Positions 1-10,833 of a stretch of 64,000 bases of DNA are shown here, piece by piece (the stretch's first letter is position 1; the number at the start of each line of letters is the position of its first letter). The stretch spans positions 10,586,294 to 10,650,293 of the forward strand of contig NC_034012.1 in the NCBI RefSeq assembly GCF_000346465.2. Reading direction: 5' to 3'. The stretch is from Prunus persica (taxonomy: Eukaryota > Streptophyta > Magnoliopsida > Rosales > Rosaceae). The notes below the pieces were generated by a model. The model was not told the origin of the DNA, did not search any database, and saw only the letters and a list, made by a program, of their open reading frames with translations. The translations under genes were made by a program, and so were the position numbers.

Positions 1-281
1 TTATGCATATACATGGAATAAAGGGAATTTATGTTTTTGAAACCTACCTAAACACGGAAAAAGTTAATGTTACCCTTTTTCAGAATACCTTGGGTTATAA
101 GTTTATATGACATGGCTGAACAACGATGAGAAAAACAGAGAGGCCCTAGCAAGCAAGCATCGCCTGTTCTGCTTTTTCCCTGCCGATAAAACTTACCCAC
201 AAAAGCTAGCTACACAGAAAACCCACTCCTAAAAAGCTTTGATCTTTGAAGGTTTCGTTGAAGACTGAAGACTTGGTTCAA
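1..281. other. Upstream region of first B3 gene
   Basis: Non-coding sequence ahead of the ATG at 282. It presumably carries the promoter and 5' leader of the first B3 gene. I see no convincing TATA box or other element that I would assign. Confidence 0.4.
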
Positions 282-2102
282 ATGGCAAGGAAACTTATGA
301 AGCGTTCAGTAAAGAAGAAATCGTTTTTCAAGATCCTGCTTGGTGACTTCTCTAAGCATCTGGTAACATCTTTGCCTTCTTTTTTCACTTTTCAAGATCA
401 ATTTTTTTACAGTCTTGAACGGATGCATAATTGCATGTTTTCTTTCTGTGTTTTTCTGGGTTCATACTTCAAGATTGATTGAAAGTTTGAGTGAATGGTT
501 AATAGTTAATACCCTGTTCATGGATCATATTTGGGTCGACTTCTTTTTAATTATATTGATCAATCCTGAATAAAATCACAATTACATATGTTTGGTTGCC
601 AAGAAAGTGAGAGAAGTCGGAGAGAAAATTTATGGCAGCTATAATAGCATACAACTCACTAAGTTGACTTATTTGACTCAAGCTTTGACCTTGAGATGAC
701 TGAGTTGCTTTTCTGTGGATTGTTTGACAAATTGTGGGTGAGGATGTAATGGGAAATTACAACAAAGAAATGCTTGAATGATTTGGAAGTGTTTGATTAT
801 TTTCCTGTATTAGTATTGCGATGCTATTAAGTTTGGATTATGTTTGTTAAATGATTCTTGCTTTGTTTTAAGCACATGTACCGTGGTTTTTCAAAAGGCT
901 ATTGAATTTTGCAGCGTATACCACCTGCGTTTATCAAGAACTTCAACGGAGGATCACTTGGCAAATGTTCTCTTAGAGGCCCAAGTGGGAAAGGGAGGGC
1001 TGTGGAATTGGAAGAGAGAGAGAATGGCTTGTTCTTCTCTAAGGGTTGGCAGGGTTTTGTGAAGGATCATCATTTAGAAGTTGGCAATTTCCTGGTTTTC
1101 CGTTATGATGGTGAATCAAAGTTCAAAGTCACAATCTATGACAGAAGTGCCTGTGAGAAGGATGTAGAGGTAGCCGAGAGGGGGATTGGCAGTTCAGATT
1201 CCATCGAAAGTAAAGGAAATCAAGTTAGAGTAAAAGAGGAAATTATAGACCTTGAAACTGAAAACTACAACGAAGACTATGAAAACAAAACAAGTATTGC
1301 TAACAGAAGAAATTGTAAGTTATACTCTATTTTACTTCCCTACATCTAGGGAAGATTTGTATGTGTATTTTCTGTACTGTTAATTATGTTTCAATTTGGT
1401 GATGAATAGGCAATGCCATGTCTGGAAAGAAACCTACAACTGATTATGTAGAGGAAACAACAAGTGAAAGCATCTCATTCAAATCGGATCATCGATGTTT
1501 TATGGAAACTATGAAGAGGCATTACCGATATTGCATGGTGAGTACTTTGTCACCAATTCTTGAGCCATTGTGTTTTTTGAGAACCTTTCCATATTTGGTT
1601 GGATTAGAGTAAAAGATATATTTATTTTTTAGAGAAAACATAGTAAAAAAAAGAGTTGCAGTATGGAAGTTAATGGAAAAACATCTTCAATAAATTTTTC
1701 TTGAAGTTCTACCCCTTGTTAGGCTTGATTGTTTTCCCTGCTAATTTATCTTCGTAGGCTTGAACTTTTTTTGTCCTTAGATATCAATTATGTTCCAAAT
1801 TGCAGATGATTCCGAAGAAACTAGCCATAGCTGAAGGTCTTAATAGTGCAAGGAATGTAACGCTTCGAGATCCAAATGGGAGATTATGGCTTGTTAAACT
1901 TGTAATCCGTCCCAAGTCATCTTGCAAACGTGTGGAATTCACGACAGGTTGGGGAGAATGCTGTCAAGCGAACCAGATTTCAGTTGGGGACACTATGGTT
2001 TTTGAGTTTGTCAAGCAAAGTGCAATTAAACTTCATATTTTCGGAGAAGTGAATGGCAAGAGGTGTCCTGTGGTACTTGATGCCCCCAATGGTGAAAATT
2101 AA
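282..2102 (+). CDS. REM-type B3 domain protein, copy 1
   Basis: Probable nuclear DNA-binding protein of the REM branch of the plant B3 superfamily, 301 residues. Exons are 282-362, 915-1314, 1410-1537 and 1806-2102; all junctions are GT-AG and the coding length is a whole number of codons. The first B3 domain starts right after a basic N-terminus (SFFKILLGDFSKHL) and continues with RIPPAFIKNF, the GWQGFVKDH segment and VGNFLVFRYDG. An acidic linker (about residues 135-160) leads to a second B3-like domain (FKSDHRCF, then IPKKLAIAEG, TTGWGECCQANQISVGDTMVFEF). The ATG at 282 is preferred because it opens directly onto the B3 fold and matches the start of the next copy. It is the first of three tandem plus-strand copies. 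The target genes cannot be told from sequence. Confidence 0.88.
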
Positions 2103-2410
2103 AGCTAGCTGACTCTCGAGTTTCACATTGCAACGTTTTCATTAAAAAAAAATGCTTTGACTGCAACATTTACCTTAGCATTTTGAGTAAACGATGGTTT
2201 TCTTGCATTGTATTATATGTTACGTTTCATTCCTCAGCCACTGTTCGATTTCTCTGAATTTCCTGTCTAGTTGAATTTGTACAACGGGAAAGCTACCAGT
2301 GGCGTATCTCATTTGTTTTTCTCCAATCGCATGGCCTGGCCCATCTTTCCAGTTTTCCAGCCCAAACCAGCTCATAATTAAAATGTGGGTGCTTGTTCTA
2401 GCTCACCTAC

Positions 2411-2934
2411 AGGTGTCAAACCAAGCAAGTTGGCCCCAAGATGGCATGGGCACGGCATGATTCAAATGTGCAAGGAATGGCATGGTCACGAAATGGGTCA
2501 GGCTCAAGACGAGCACGACATAATATATGAGCTAGGTTGTTCGACCATAATTTTTAACGCATTAGGCACGATAGCTCAACACGAAATGGACCCAGACTAG
2601 GCATGACTCATTATGCATTATGTTTCCCTTTCCTATACAACATGTCTATAAGAAAACTTAGTTTTCAAGCTAGTGTTCGAGTAATAATAGGATAAAATTG
2701 AAACCCTGTTAAAATAAAAATAAAGTTGAGCTTAGAGGCCCAGTTCACTTAGTGCATGATACAAACATGGCACGAGCCCAACTAGGTTGTGGGCTATGCC
2801 GAGTCTAGGTCTTAACTAATTAGGTCATTACGAACATAATTAATATAAATGAGCTAACACGCATACATCATGAAACATGAATTGATCCGACATAAAAAAA
2901 TTGGGCCGACATGGTATGGTTCGTTTGACACCTT
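2411..2934. mobile_element. Decayed element with AGGTGTCAAAC-type inverted ends
   Basis: The left end reads AGGTGTCAAACC (2411-2422) and the right end, on the other strand, reads AAGGTGTCAAACG (2922-2934). The interior is rich in GGCACGA, CACGA and GGGCC words, as in the abundant non-autonomous plant elements whose ends start GAGGTGTCAAA. It has no coding capacity. I could not define a target-site duplication, so the exact ends are approximate. Confidence 0.55.
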
Positions 2935-3405
2935 CCTTCATATCCAACCTAGCTAGTACTTTCTTGACAACAAAAAAACCTAGCTAGTATTCAAAAGTTG
3001 GTTCTCTCCAGTCTGTATTTGAAATTTTTTTTCTCAAAACTCGTGCTTGCATTATTGATGTTGTTGGGGGTAAGGTTACCTCAATTTGTTCTTCATTTTG
3101 GGAAAATCAATTGTGTAAAGCAATCCAAAACTAGGAAACTGCCTAGCTGCCCTTTTCATAATTTTCACCTGATTGATATATATGAATTGAATAATAAGAA
3201 ACTAAATTACAATTTTAACAATCTTTCATTTACGAAGTTTTCTTTCCCTTATTTTTGTTCTGTAAATGTCAGGTTGCATATCACATGTAAACTGGACAAA
3301 ATTAAACAACGTGTCGTCATCACAAGTGAACTGTTCACACTCTCCTTAATTCTCAGCTCCCTTATTTCCCCAAACTGAATTCAGCCAATCTTCTAGCTTC
3401 TTCTC

Positions 3406-3407
<2 letters not shown>

Positions 3408-3446
<39 letters not shown>
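3408..3446. repeat. CT/AG microsatellite
   Basis: About 19 CT units lying 30-70 bases ahead of the ATG of B3 copy 2, probably within its 5' leader. Confidence 0.9.
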
Positions 3447-3449
<3 letters not shown>

Positions 3450-3474
3450 CTAGAAGGAAGCCTTTTCCGGTCAA

Positions 3475-4561
3475 ATGGCGAGGAAGCCAACGAAGCCTTG
3501 TCCGAAACTACCATCATTTTTCAAGGTCCTACTGGGTGATGACTTCCCTCGGCAGCTGGTAACATCCTATATATGCTAGCCCTCTCTTTGACTTTAATTT
3601 TTTTTTTTTTCTTTCTTTCTTTCATGTATTAGTATTTAGTACTTTGACTTCATACAATTTGCACTCTGTGTATTGAAAATGTATGGTCAGTAAAGAAGCT
3701 TGTACACTTTGCAGTGTCTACCACCTGCCTTTATGGTGCATTACAATGGACCATCTCACTGCAAATGTGCCCTTAGAGGCCCTACTGGAAAATGGTGGAC
3801 AGTGGGTTTGGAAGAGAGGGAGGATGGGTTTTACTTCCGTGAGGGTTGGCGGCGTTTCTTGACAGATCATTCCTTAAAAGTTGGATACTTTTTGGTGTTT
3901 GATCATCAAGGTGGCCCAAAGTTTGATGTTACAATCTATCATCCAATGGGCTGTGACATGAGGAGAAGTATAGGCAACTCTGATAAGCCTGGAAAGAGAC
4001 CCGCAACTGCTGCTGCTGTGGAAGAAACATCAACTGGATCCATCGTGTTCAGATCAGAGCATCCATGCTTCATAAGAATTCTAGGCAAGAACCAGTACCG
4101 CATGGTGAGTAGTACTTTTGTCAGCCAAATTTCTATGCCAATTATGTTTTATCAACGTTATCCCTTATTTGTGATTGGAAGTTAGTAACAGAAATCTTTG
4201 AAGGGTTCAATCGATTGAGCATTTTCTTTCCCTCTAATGATGTTCCATATTGCAGAACATCCCAAAGGAGCTAGCTGTAGCTGAAGGCCTCATTGGAAAG
4301 GAGAAGGTGATGCTTAAAGATCCAAATGGGAGATCATGGAACGTTAAGCTTAGGCTCGACAATAAGGAGCATCATGGTGGTCGTTTGCTCATGACACAAG
4401 GGTTGGTAGCATGTTGGCAAGCGAACAACATTTCGCTCGGGGATACAATCGTTTTTGAGCTTGTCAAGAGGAGTGAAATGGAGGTTCATATTTTCAGAAC
4501 TGGAGCAGGAGGAAATATGCCTTCTGTTGTGCTTGATGCCTCCAGTAGTTTCAAACATTAA
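3475..4561 (+). CDS. REM-type B3 domain protein, copy 2
   Basis: Tandem paralog of the gene at 282, encoding 259 residues. Exons are 3475-3558, 3715-4104 and 4256-4561, all GT-AG and in frame. The first B3 domain runs from SFFKVLLGDDFPRQL through LPPAFMVHYNG, GWRRFLTDHSLKVGYF and LVFDHQGG. A short linker leads to the second domain (FRSEHPCFIRIL, IPKELAVAEGL, ISLGDTIVFELVKRSE). The intron that splits the linker in copies 1 and 3 is absent here: linker and start of domain 2 are one exon. The acidic linker is also much shorter than in copy 1. Predicted role is sequence-specific DNA binding in the nucleus; targets unknown. Confidence 0.88.
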
Positions 4562-5096
4562 ACCTATAGTTTACTTCATTGTCTAATGTTCTGTTGCGCT
4601 GGATAGCATGTATTTTGCTCCCATGATTAAAGTTGTATGCGCCTTTGTTTGGTTATGAAAAGGAAAGCCTATCAAAATTAGAATTGATTGAAAAGTTAAG
4701 ATGGACACCAATCTCTGATAAATCAGCTTTCAAAGTTGAAGAAAGTGAGTGCACAATGCACATGCACGACTGAAATATCATGGATTGGCTTTTTTGTTTC
4801 TTTGTTTCTTACATTTCCTGTTTCTTTTATCTCTGTTCCTTTTGCTTTAAAATGACTGCAATATTATGGATTGTTTAACTGATTGTGGTATGGGTGAGGA
4901 ATTATTAGGAAGTTAGAACACAAAGAAACATTTGCTACTTCACCTTACCTCTATGGCTCAATGACCAGTAGCACAATTTACAGACTCGTCAAACTCACAC
5001 ATTTTATGGCTTCTGTTTTACATACAACTAGGCATCAGTTTCCTACCTATCTCAATTGTGTATATCTTGTGAATATTATGTTATTGAATTTTGTAG

Positions 5097-6122
5097 AGTA
5101 TACCACCCGAATTTATGAACTATGTCAATGGACGATTGCCTCCAACATGTACTCTTAGAGGTCCTAGTGGAGAATGTTGGACAGTGGGTTTGGAACTGAG
5201 AGGGGATTGATTTGTCTTCCATAAGGGTTGGCAGGGTTTTGTGAAGGATCATTCTTTGGAAATTGCAAATTTTTTGGTTTTTGATTATGGTGGCAAATCC
5301 AAGTTTGATGTCACAATGTATGATCCAATTGGCACTGAGAAGGAGTTAGAACCAGCCGAGAAGAGAAGGGGAAATCGAGCTCAATTGGAGGAGGAGATCA
5401 TTGAGCTTGAAACTGAAGAACCCGACGAAGAGAGTGAAGAAGATGCTCGTATATCAAACATAAGAAAGTGTAAGTTGTATACTATTTTACTTCTTTAAAG
5501 TTTGGGGAGTTTTGTATGACCTATATAGGTTCTTTTTTATATCATATCTTTGGAATTGTATAGGCAAGTCTGGAAAGAGGATTGCAACTGATGGTGGGAA
5601 AGAAAAATCAAATGCACATGTTGCGTTCAGATCGAAGCATCCATGCTTCATTGGAACTATGACGAAGAACCACTATCGCCTAGTGAGCACTTTCTTCACC
5701 CAAATTTATAATCCAATTCGGTTATTGATTGGAAAAATAGTAAAAGAAATATTCAGAAAACCTTTTCATGGACTAAAAAATGTCTAATTCAAGTATCTGA
5801 GCATTTTCTTTCTTGTTCATATTTGCAGAATATCCCAAAGGCGCTGGCTGTAGCTAAAGGTCTCATTAGAAAGAAGAGTGTAGAGGTTGAAGATCCAAAT
5901 GGGATATCATGGGATGTTAAAGTAAGGCTCCATGGAAAGGAACATCGCGGTGGTCGTTTGTTCATGACAAAAGGGTTGTCAAAATGTTTTCATGCAAACA
6001 ACATTTCACTTGGGGACACACTGGTTTTTGAGCTTTTCAACACGAAGAGCGGTGGAATGAAAATATATATTTTCAGAGGAAACAGTAATGTTTTACTGGA
6101 TGCCTCCAATGTCGAATATTAA
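5097..6122 (+). pseudogene. REM-type B3 gene, copy 3, lacking exon 1 and frameshifted
   Basis: Third tandem B3 copy. Recognisable exons are 5097-5469, 5564-5682 and 5829-6122, matching exons 2-4 of copy 1 with conserved splice sites. No counterpart of exon 1 (the SFFKILLGD segment) is found between 4562 and 5096, although that stretch keeps similarity to intron 1 of copy 1 (compare 4855-4930 with 710-775). Within the first exon the frame breaks near 5200: the coding frame GLELRGD runs into TGA, and the next base frame resumes with FHKGWQGFVKDHSLEIANFLVF. The second B3 domain (IPKALAVAKGLI to ISLGDTLVFELF) stays open to the TAA at 6120. It could still yield a one-domain B3 protein or a read-through transcript from copy 2. 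Confidence 0.78.
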
Positions 6123-6448
6123 GGCTGTAGTTGGCATCAGAGCCTAATTGCAATGATCAGTAAATTTCAGGACTTATTGTGGGAAGCCACTTAGGAATTG
6201 TTCAGATTTATGTATGGTAGTTGTTGGAGAGAAACAATATCTGACTGATATGGGTGGTTTTAGATGTAAGATTTAGATGTGTGAAATGTGATTGATTAGC
6301 AGATTTCAATCGTTGCATTCCTTCTTTTGGGAAGATTAATACTGATCCATGTTTTATTATAAAATTACCTGGATATAAATGCATAAACTAAATTTTCCCA
6401 AATGGTCTATGTTGTACAGTTTAATAATGACTTTTGCCTAACATTTAT
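6123..6448. other. Convergent intergenic spacer
   Basis: Separates the 3' end of B3 copy 3 from the 3' end of the minus-strand MATE remnant. AT-rich; nothing else identified. Confidence 0.6.
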
Positions 6449-7876
6449 CTAGACCAAAACTGGGTTTTCCTCCTCCTCTGGATTTTTAGATAAATCTGAT
6501 TGAGTCCATTTCTTGAGCAGTGTAATCAACAAAAAAGTGCTTGCTTGACAGGAGAGACCACAAATTATACCAATCGACAAGCCCTGGACCAGAACAAATC
6601 AAATGAAGTTACTAGCTAGCTGCTTTTTATGTAAATCAGGAACAAGGAGGTTGCCTTACCTTAGCATAAAGTTTCAACTTAAATCCAAGAAGACCAGAAA
6701 TTGTCATACCAAGCAAATAACAAGTTGCCAAATTTACATACGCAGCCAAGTGTTGCCACCCACATCCTCTAGCCACACCTGAAAAAACCCATAATCAAAT
6801 AATTGTGCACCAAGAAAAAACAGAAGAAAAAAAAAGAACGAAGTTGATGAAACGTGAGTGATCTCAACCTAAAACGACACCTTGAACAGAAATCAACAAT
6901 TATAGAAATTGCAAGCAATGGTGTCATTGAAGCAAAGTCCTCTCTCAATACTGCATAACTTGCATCGCTGTCAACGAAGGAGGCAGCCTAAATATTGTGA
7001 CCAAACACAAGAGCCAGAATAATCATGAAAGAAAGAAACACGGAGAGCTTTAAGAGTCACAACCATTGAATTCTTAGCTCTATCTGGATTGCCTGCTCCC
7101 AATTCATTTGACACCCTTGTGCTGCCACAATAAGTATAATTGATTTCAATGTATGAAATTAATAGAAAACTTGGAGTAGAAGAAACAGCTAGGAGCTTTT
7201 AGTCTACTAACCTGGCAGCAGCAATGAGGCCATATCTAATTTTGTAACCAATTTCTTGTGTATTTACACTGCAGATATAATTTAGCAAAAGCTGTTTTTA
7301 GTAACCAGAAAAACTAAGGAGAAATATATTACCACATTGCAAGTAGTGAACTTGTTTTTGCAGAGTTTGGCATCAATCCACCTAAGAGCACTAGAATGTC
7401 AAAACCCCATTCCTCCAAACTAGAAAGCCAAAATTGCTGGACTTAGACATTGACAACAAAGATCTATAAAAGATAAAATGTTCTTGTGTCACAGAGTCTT
7501 GGCTGTTATGCTGTCAGACTATTCATCTGATGTATGTATGACGAGATCATTATTCGGGATAAAAGTAATAAAAGTTTGAAGGATGTCCGCTTACCGTTCC
7601 ATTGTTCCAGAGGGGAGGGCCAGTTTTAAGCCAGTGAGGATATAATTGAAAGATTCGAATGAAAATCCTTCCCACGTACGCTCAAAACTATTTGTACAAC
7701 TGACATTGCAGGCCAACATAAGAACAGATAAACATGGAGAAATTGAGGTTGCAAGTGGAGCTCCCAAGAAACCAAGAGCTCTCCAATGTACCAAACCATA
7801 TGTGATGCCAATATGAAAAACAATGGCAATCACTGAGAAGACCATTGAAGTATGAAGAAATCTCAAGATTTTTTAC
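6449..7876 (-). pseudogene. MATE transporter remnant, 5'-truncated
   Basis: Decayed member of the MATE (multidrug and toxic compound extrusion) array. From its 5' side it keeps part of the long exon (from about 7866, [19 protein letters not shown] onward) and the five following exons, down to ENPVLV and a TAG at 6449-6451. Both N-terminal exons and the first third of the long exon are missing; similarity to the intact paralogs stops at about 7876 in AT-rich DNA. The exon around 6868-7120 has an in-frame TAG in place of the TGG of NIWVAFF, a 1-base insertion near the LKLSVLL segment, and a 1-base insertion at VDSVQGV. Several independent lesions make this a pseudogene. Confidence 0.9.
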
Positions 7877-8620
7877 ATAGATACTGAGATTTTAAATATA
7901 TATATATATATATTTCCCTGATTTTTGTTTATCGATAGTTTAGAGCATTATCTATTACTATTAGACCATTACTCGAGTCTCTATTGTACCCTTCAAATTT
8001 CGCCAGCATAGACCTGTGCCGATGAACTTTCGTCGAGAGAGGTTTTTTAGTTTTGTTTTAATTTTGAAAATATAAAATTTTACTTTGTTTTTTTGTCAAC
8101 TTCTCTAATTTAATTTATGTAAGGACTTAAAATGACTTAATTAATAGTAAGGACTTAAAATTCAATGGATATTGAAAAAATAAATTACTTATTTTCGCTT
8201 TGTTGTCTTAATTAAATATTTCTAGAGCCCAAGAGGCCCAAGGCCCAAGTCTTTGATTAATATAATTATTATCCATGAAAGCCAAATCCAAAGTCGAGCC
8301 TATAGCCAAGCCCATTAGTCAAACTCTCTACTGTTAACCACACTTGCCAAACCATCATAGTGTCTTGTTTATAAACACCTTTATAAGAGTGTGGATTTTC
8401 GATGTGGAGTTTTCTTACCCTAATTAGTAAATGAGAGCTTTGAATTTTTATGGCTGTTTCAATTTTTTCCCTTTGATGAGAGAGCGAGAAAATATACCGG
8501 AGTTGAAAGTCACCAATACTTTACATATCAGCGATGATAATATATATGTGGTCACTAATACGTTTAAATAATTATTAGATAATTAGGTTTCAAAATGCTG
8601 CACTGCATATAAATTTTTTG

Positions 8621-9434
8621 CGGTAATGCTAGAGGCACTAACTGATGTGGCATATGACATGACAATCCATGTCATTTACCACATCATCTATTTAATTACC
8701 TCAGTAAGGGTTAAGTTCTTAACTTTTAAAAAATGAGTGTTTCAAATTTGGGACCATTGTTGTCCTTGTTGCAGTCGGTACCCACCGCCAGTACCAAGTG
8801 GCATATATTGTGGATTTAGAAACGAGGAAGATGTGTGTGTTGGGTCCGAAGCCCTCTATCTTTCTTGTTCGAGTTTTCATAGTTGATGAGACTCAGATTT
8901 GCTTTTTTGTACTAGTTTCATTATGTCTTTATTATGAAGCTTATTTGGGTCGGTGAATCTGTATTATATTGCTCTTTCTTCTTTGCACTCCAAAAGATGC
9001 AGAGAAGATATGTCATGGCTCGAGACATCGTTAAGAAAAAAATTAAGGAAAAAAACTAATGTTATGGATTACATAGATGAGTATATAAATTGCATCAGAT
9101 CTTCCCTTTTTTGTTTTCATGTGAGGTTAAATCTAATGGTGTTAAAAAAAACTGGAGTTTGTTTTTCCTAAATTTTTCAGCAAAAGTTGTGCCATGATGG
9201 TGACAGTACTACAAAGGAGGTTATGGAGGAGCTGTAGAGCGGCACTTGAGGGTGTCCTTAGGTCGTGGCTACGTTCAATAGATTATATATAAACATACAG
9301 AAGTTATATAAATTAATTCAAATTAACCAAATAAAATGAAGGATGTGGCACATGACTTGGATTGCCATGTCATATATGCCACGTCAATTGGTAACAAAAA
9401 GTTGATATAAGAGTTGGTGCCCGTAGAATTACCG
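8621..9434. mobile_element. Mutator-like MITE with long imperfect inverted ends
   Basis: Left end CGGTAATGCTAGAGGCAC (from 8621) and right end, read on the other strand, CGGTAATTCTACGGGCAC (to 9434). Inner arms share GATGTGGCA..TGACATG.CAATCCA. The flanks AAATTTTTT(G) and AAACTTTTTT form a near-perfect 9-10 bp target-site duplication. The paralogous locus near 15025 (TAACTTTTTG) lacks the insertion. There is no transposase coding, so it is non-autonomous. Confidence 0.75.
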
Positions 9435-10291
9435 AAACTTTTTTGTTCAAGCAAAACGGGAAAATTTTCAAACGTTGACCATACCTTATTTAGATGGACG
9501 GCGTAGCATAGAATTTACTGAATTTGTGTAATTTTTTCAAGAATATTGGTTATTCTCTGCTTCTCGATCAATATTATTGGCTAATTAGCGAAGATATAAA
9601 TGGTTGGGCAGTTGTGGATTTCATGTTTGGAGCCCAGGGGTTCTTGCATACTTGTGCACTTCCTAATTGTGAAGTCAATTCCAAGAATTAAGTTTTTGGT
9701 AAGATTCGTTGAACACATTTGGTATGTAGGCTCGTGTTTTAGTTGCTTGAACACATTTAGTATGTAGGCTCGTGTTTTAGTTGCTAACTGGAGCGAATGT
9801 GTTTGGAAGTACAATGTATGAGAGAAGGCCACACACATCTCCAAAGAGGTTTTTATCACAAAAACTACCCTAGGTACCTGCCGTTGGGTTCCATCAAAAA
9901 ATCTATTAGCTTATCAAAATTTGTTATCAAATTGATCTCGTCAGTGAGCCCTTTCTGGTTAACGCCGAGCTGATGGATACATAGACATTTCAACTTATAT
10001 ATCAAATAGGTTTTGTCCTTCTAGAAAATTTACACATACAATAAAACATTATTTGGTTGGAGCATTGGAGAATGAAGTCTAGGGTTTATTAGTGAAATCC
10101 TCTTAATCTAATCTTATATGATCTGAGGTGCACCATAGAGTGAGTGAGAAAGAGTAAGATATAGAGAGAGAGTTTTTTAGTCAAGTGTGGATTATCTTGG
10201 TGATTTGTAGGTTGTAACGTGTGGCCTCCATTCTTGTACTTTCTTGTATATGTTCATCAAGTCTTGGTAAGATAGTCCTTTTGTTGGTTGT

Positions 10292-10569
10292 CAGTCCCGT
10301 TCTCCTTTCTTCTGACCCCTGTGGTCCAATAAGTTTGTGGTTACCCACCCTTGGATCTAATCTAAGGGTGAAGAAAAAACTGATTTTAAATCCGTATAAG
10401 GTTATTTCATTCAATTTTTATGACTTGTTCTTCTTCTTCACCGCCTTGGATTCAATTTTTATGATTTGAAATCCTAGATTTGAATGATGGAGGAACCCAG
10501 ATTTGAAATCAAGGTTGGGTGTGGGTGAGCAAACTCCTTGGACCACAGGGGTCCAGGAGAACGAGACTG
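10292..10569. mobile_element. Foldback/MITE-like inverted repeat
   Basis: Two arms of about 60 bases face each other. The left arm starts CAGTCCCGTTCTCC and contains CCCCTGTGGTCCAA. The right arm, on the other strand, starts CAGTCTCGTTCTCC and contains CCCCTGTGGTCCAA. The interior is unassigned. No clear target-site duplication. Confidence 0.65.
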
Positions 10570-10833
10570 CTTTTATTGTACCTGTGGTCCAAGACAACCA
10601 TCCTAATTTTTGAAAATTTGTCGTATCCCTGTATTCGTATCCGTGTCCGTGCTTCTTAGTTGCTTGATATAGTCGAAGAATTTAATACTGCTATCTCATG
10701 AACGTAGACATATCGCCAAACCATGTTACTTCATGGATTCTCTTATTTTGTTTTATTTCTCGATGAATGCATAAACAAAGTTTTCCCCAAATGGTAATTT
10801 GTTGTTTAACAATTACTTTTGCCTAACATTTAT

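Larger units (their letters stand above)
2103..3474. other. Intergenic region between B3 copies 1 and 2
   Basis: No gene seen. It holds a decayed terminal-inverted-repeat element (2411-2934) and, close to the next gene, a CT microsatellite (3408-3446). The stretch from about 2990 to 3400 is AT-rich and probably contains the promoter of B3 copy 2. ORFs here show no recognisable protein. Confidence 0.6.
7877..10833. other. Intergenic region between MATE remnant and intact MATE gene
   Basis: No gene recognised. It holds a Mutator-like MITE (8621-9434), a foldback element (10292-10569) and a block (about 8500-9840) that is paralogous to 14940-15800. The remainder (7880-8500, 9840-10290, 10570-10830) is AT-rich unassigned sequence. 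The bases at 10140-10270 resemble 21840-22050. Confidence 0.6.
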
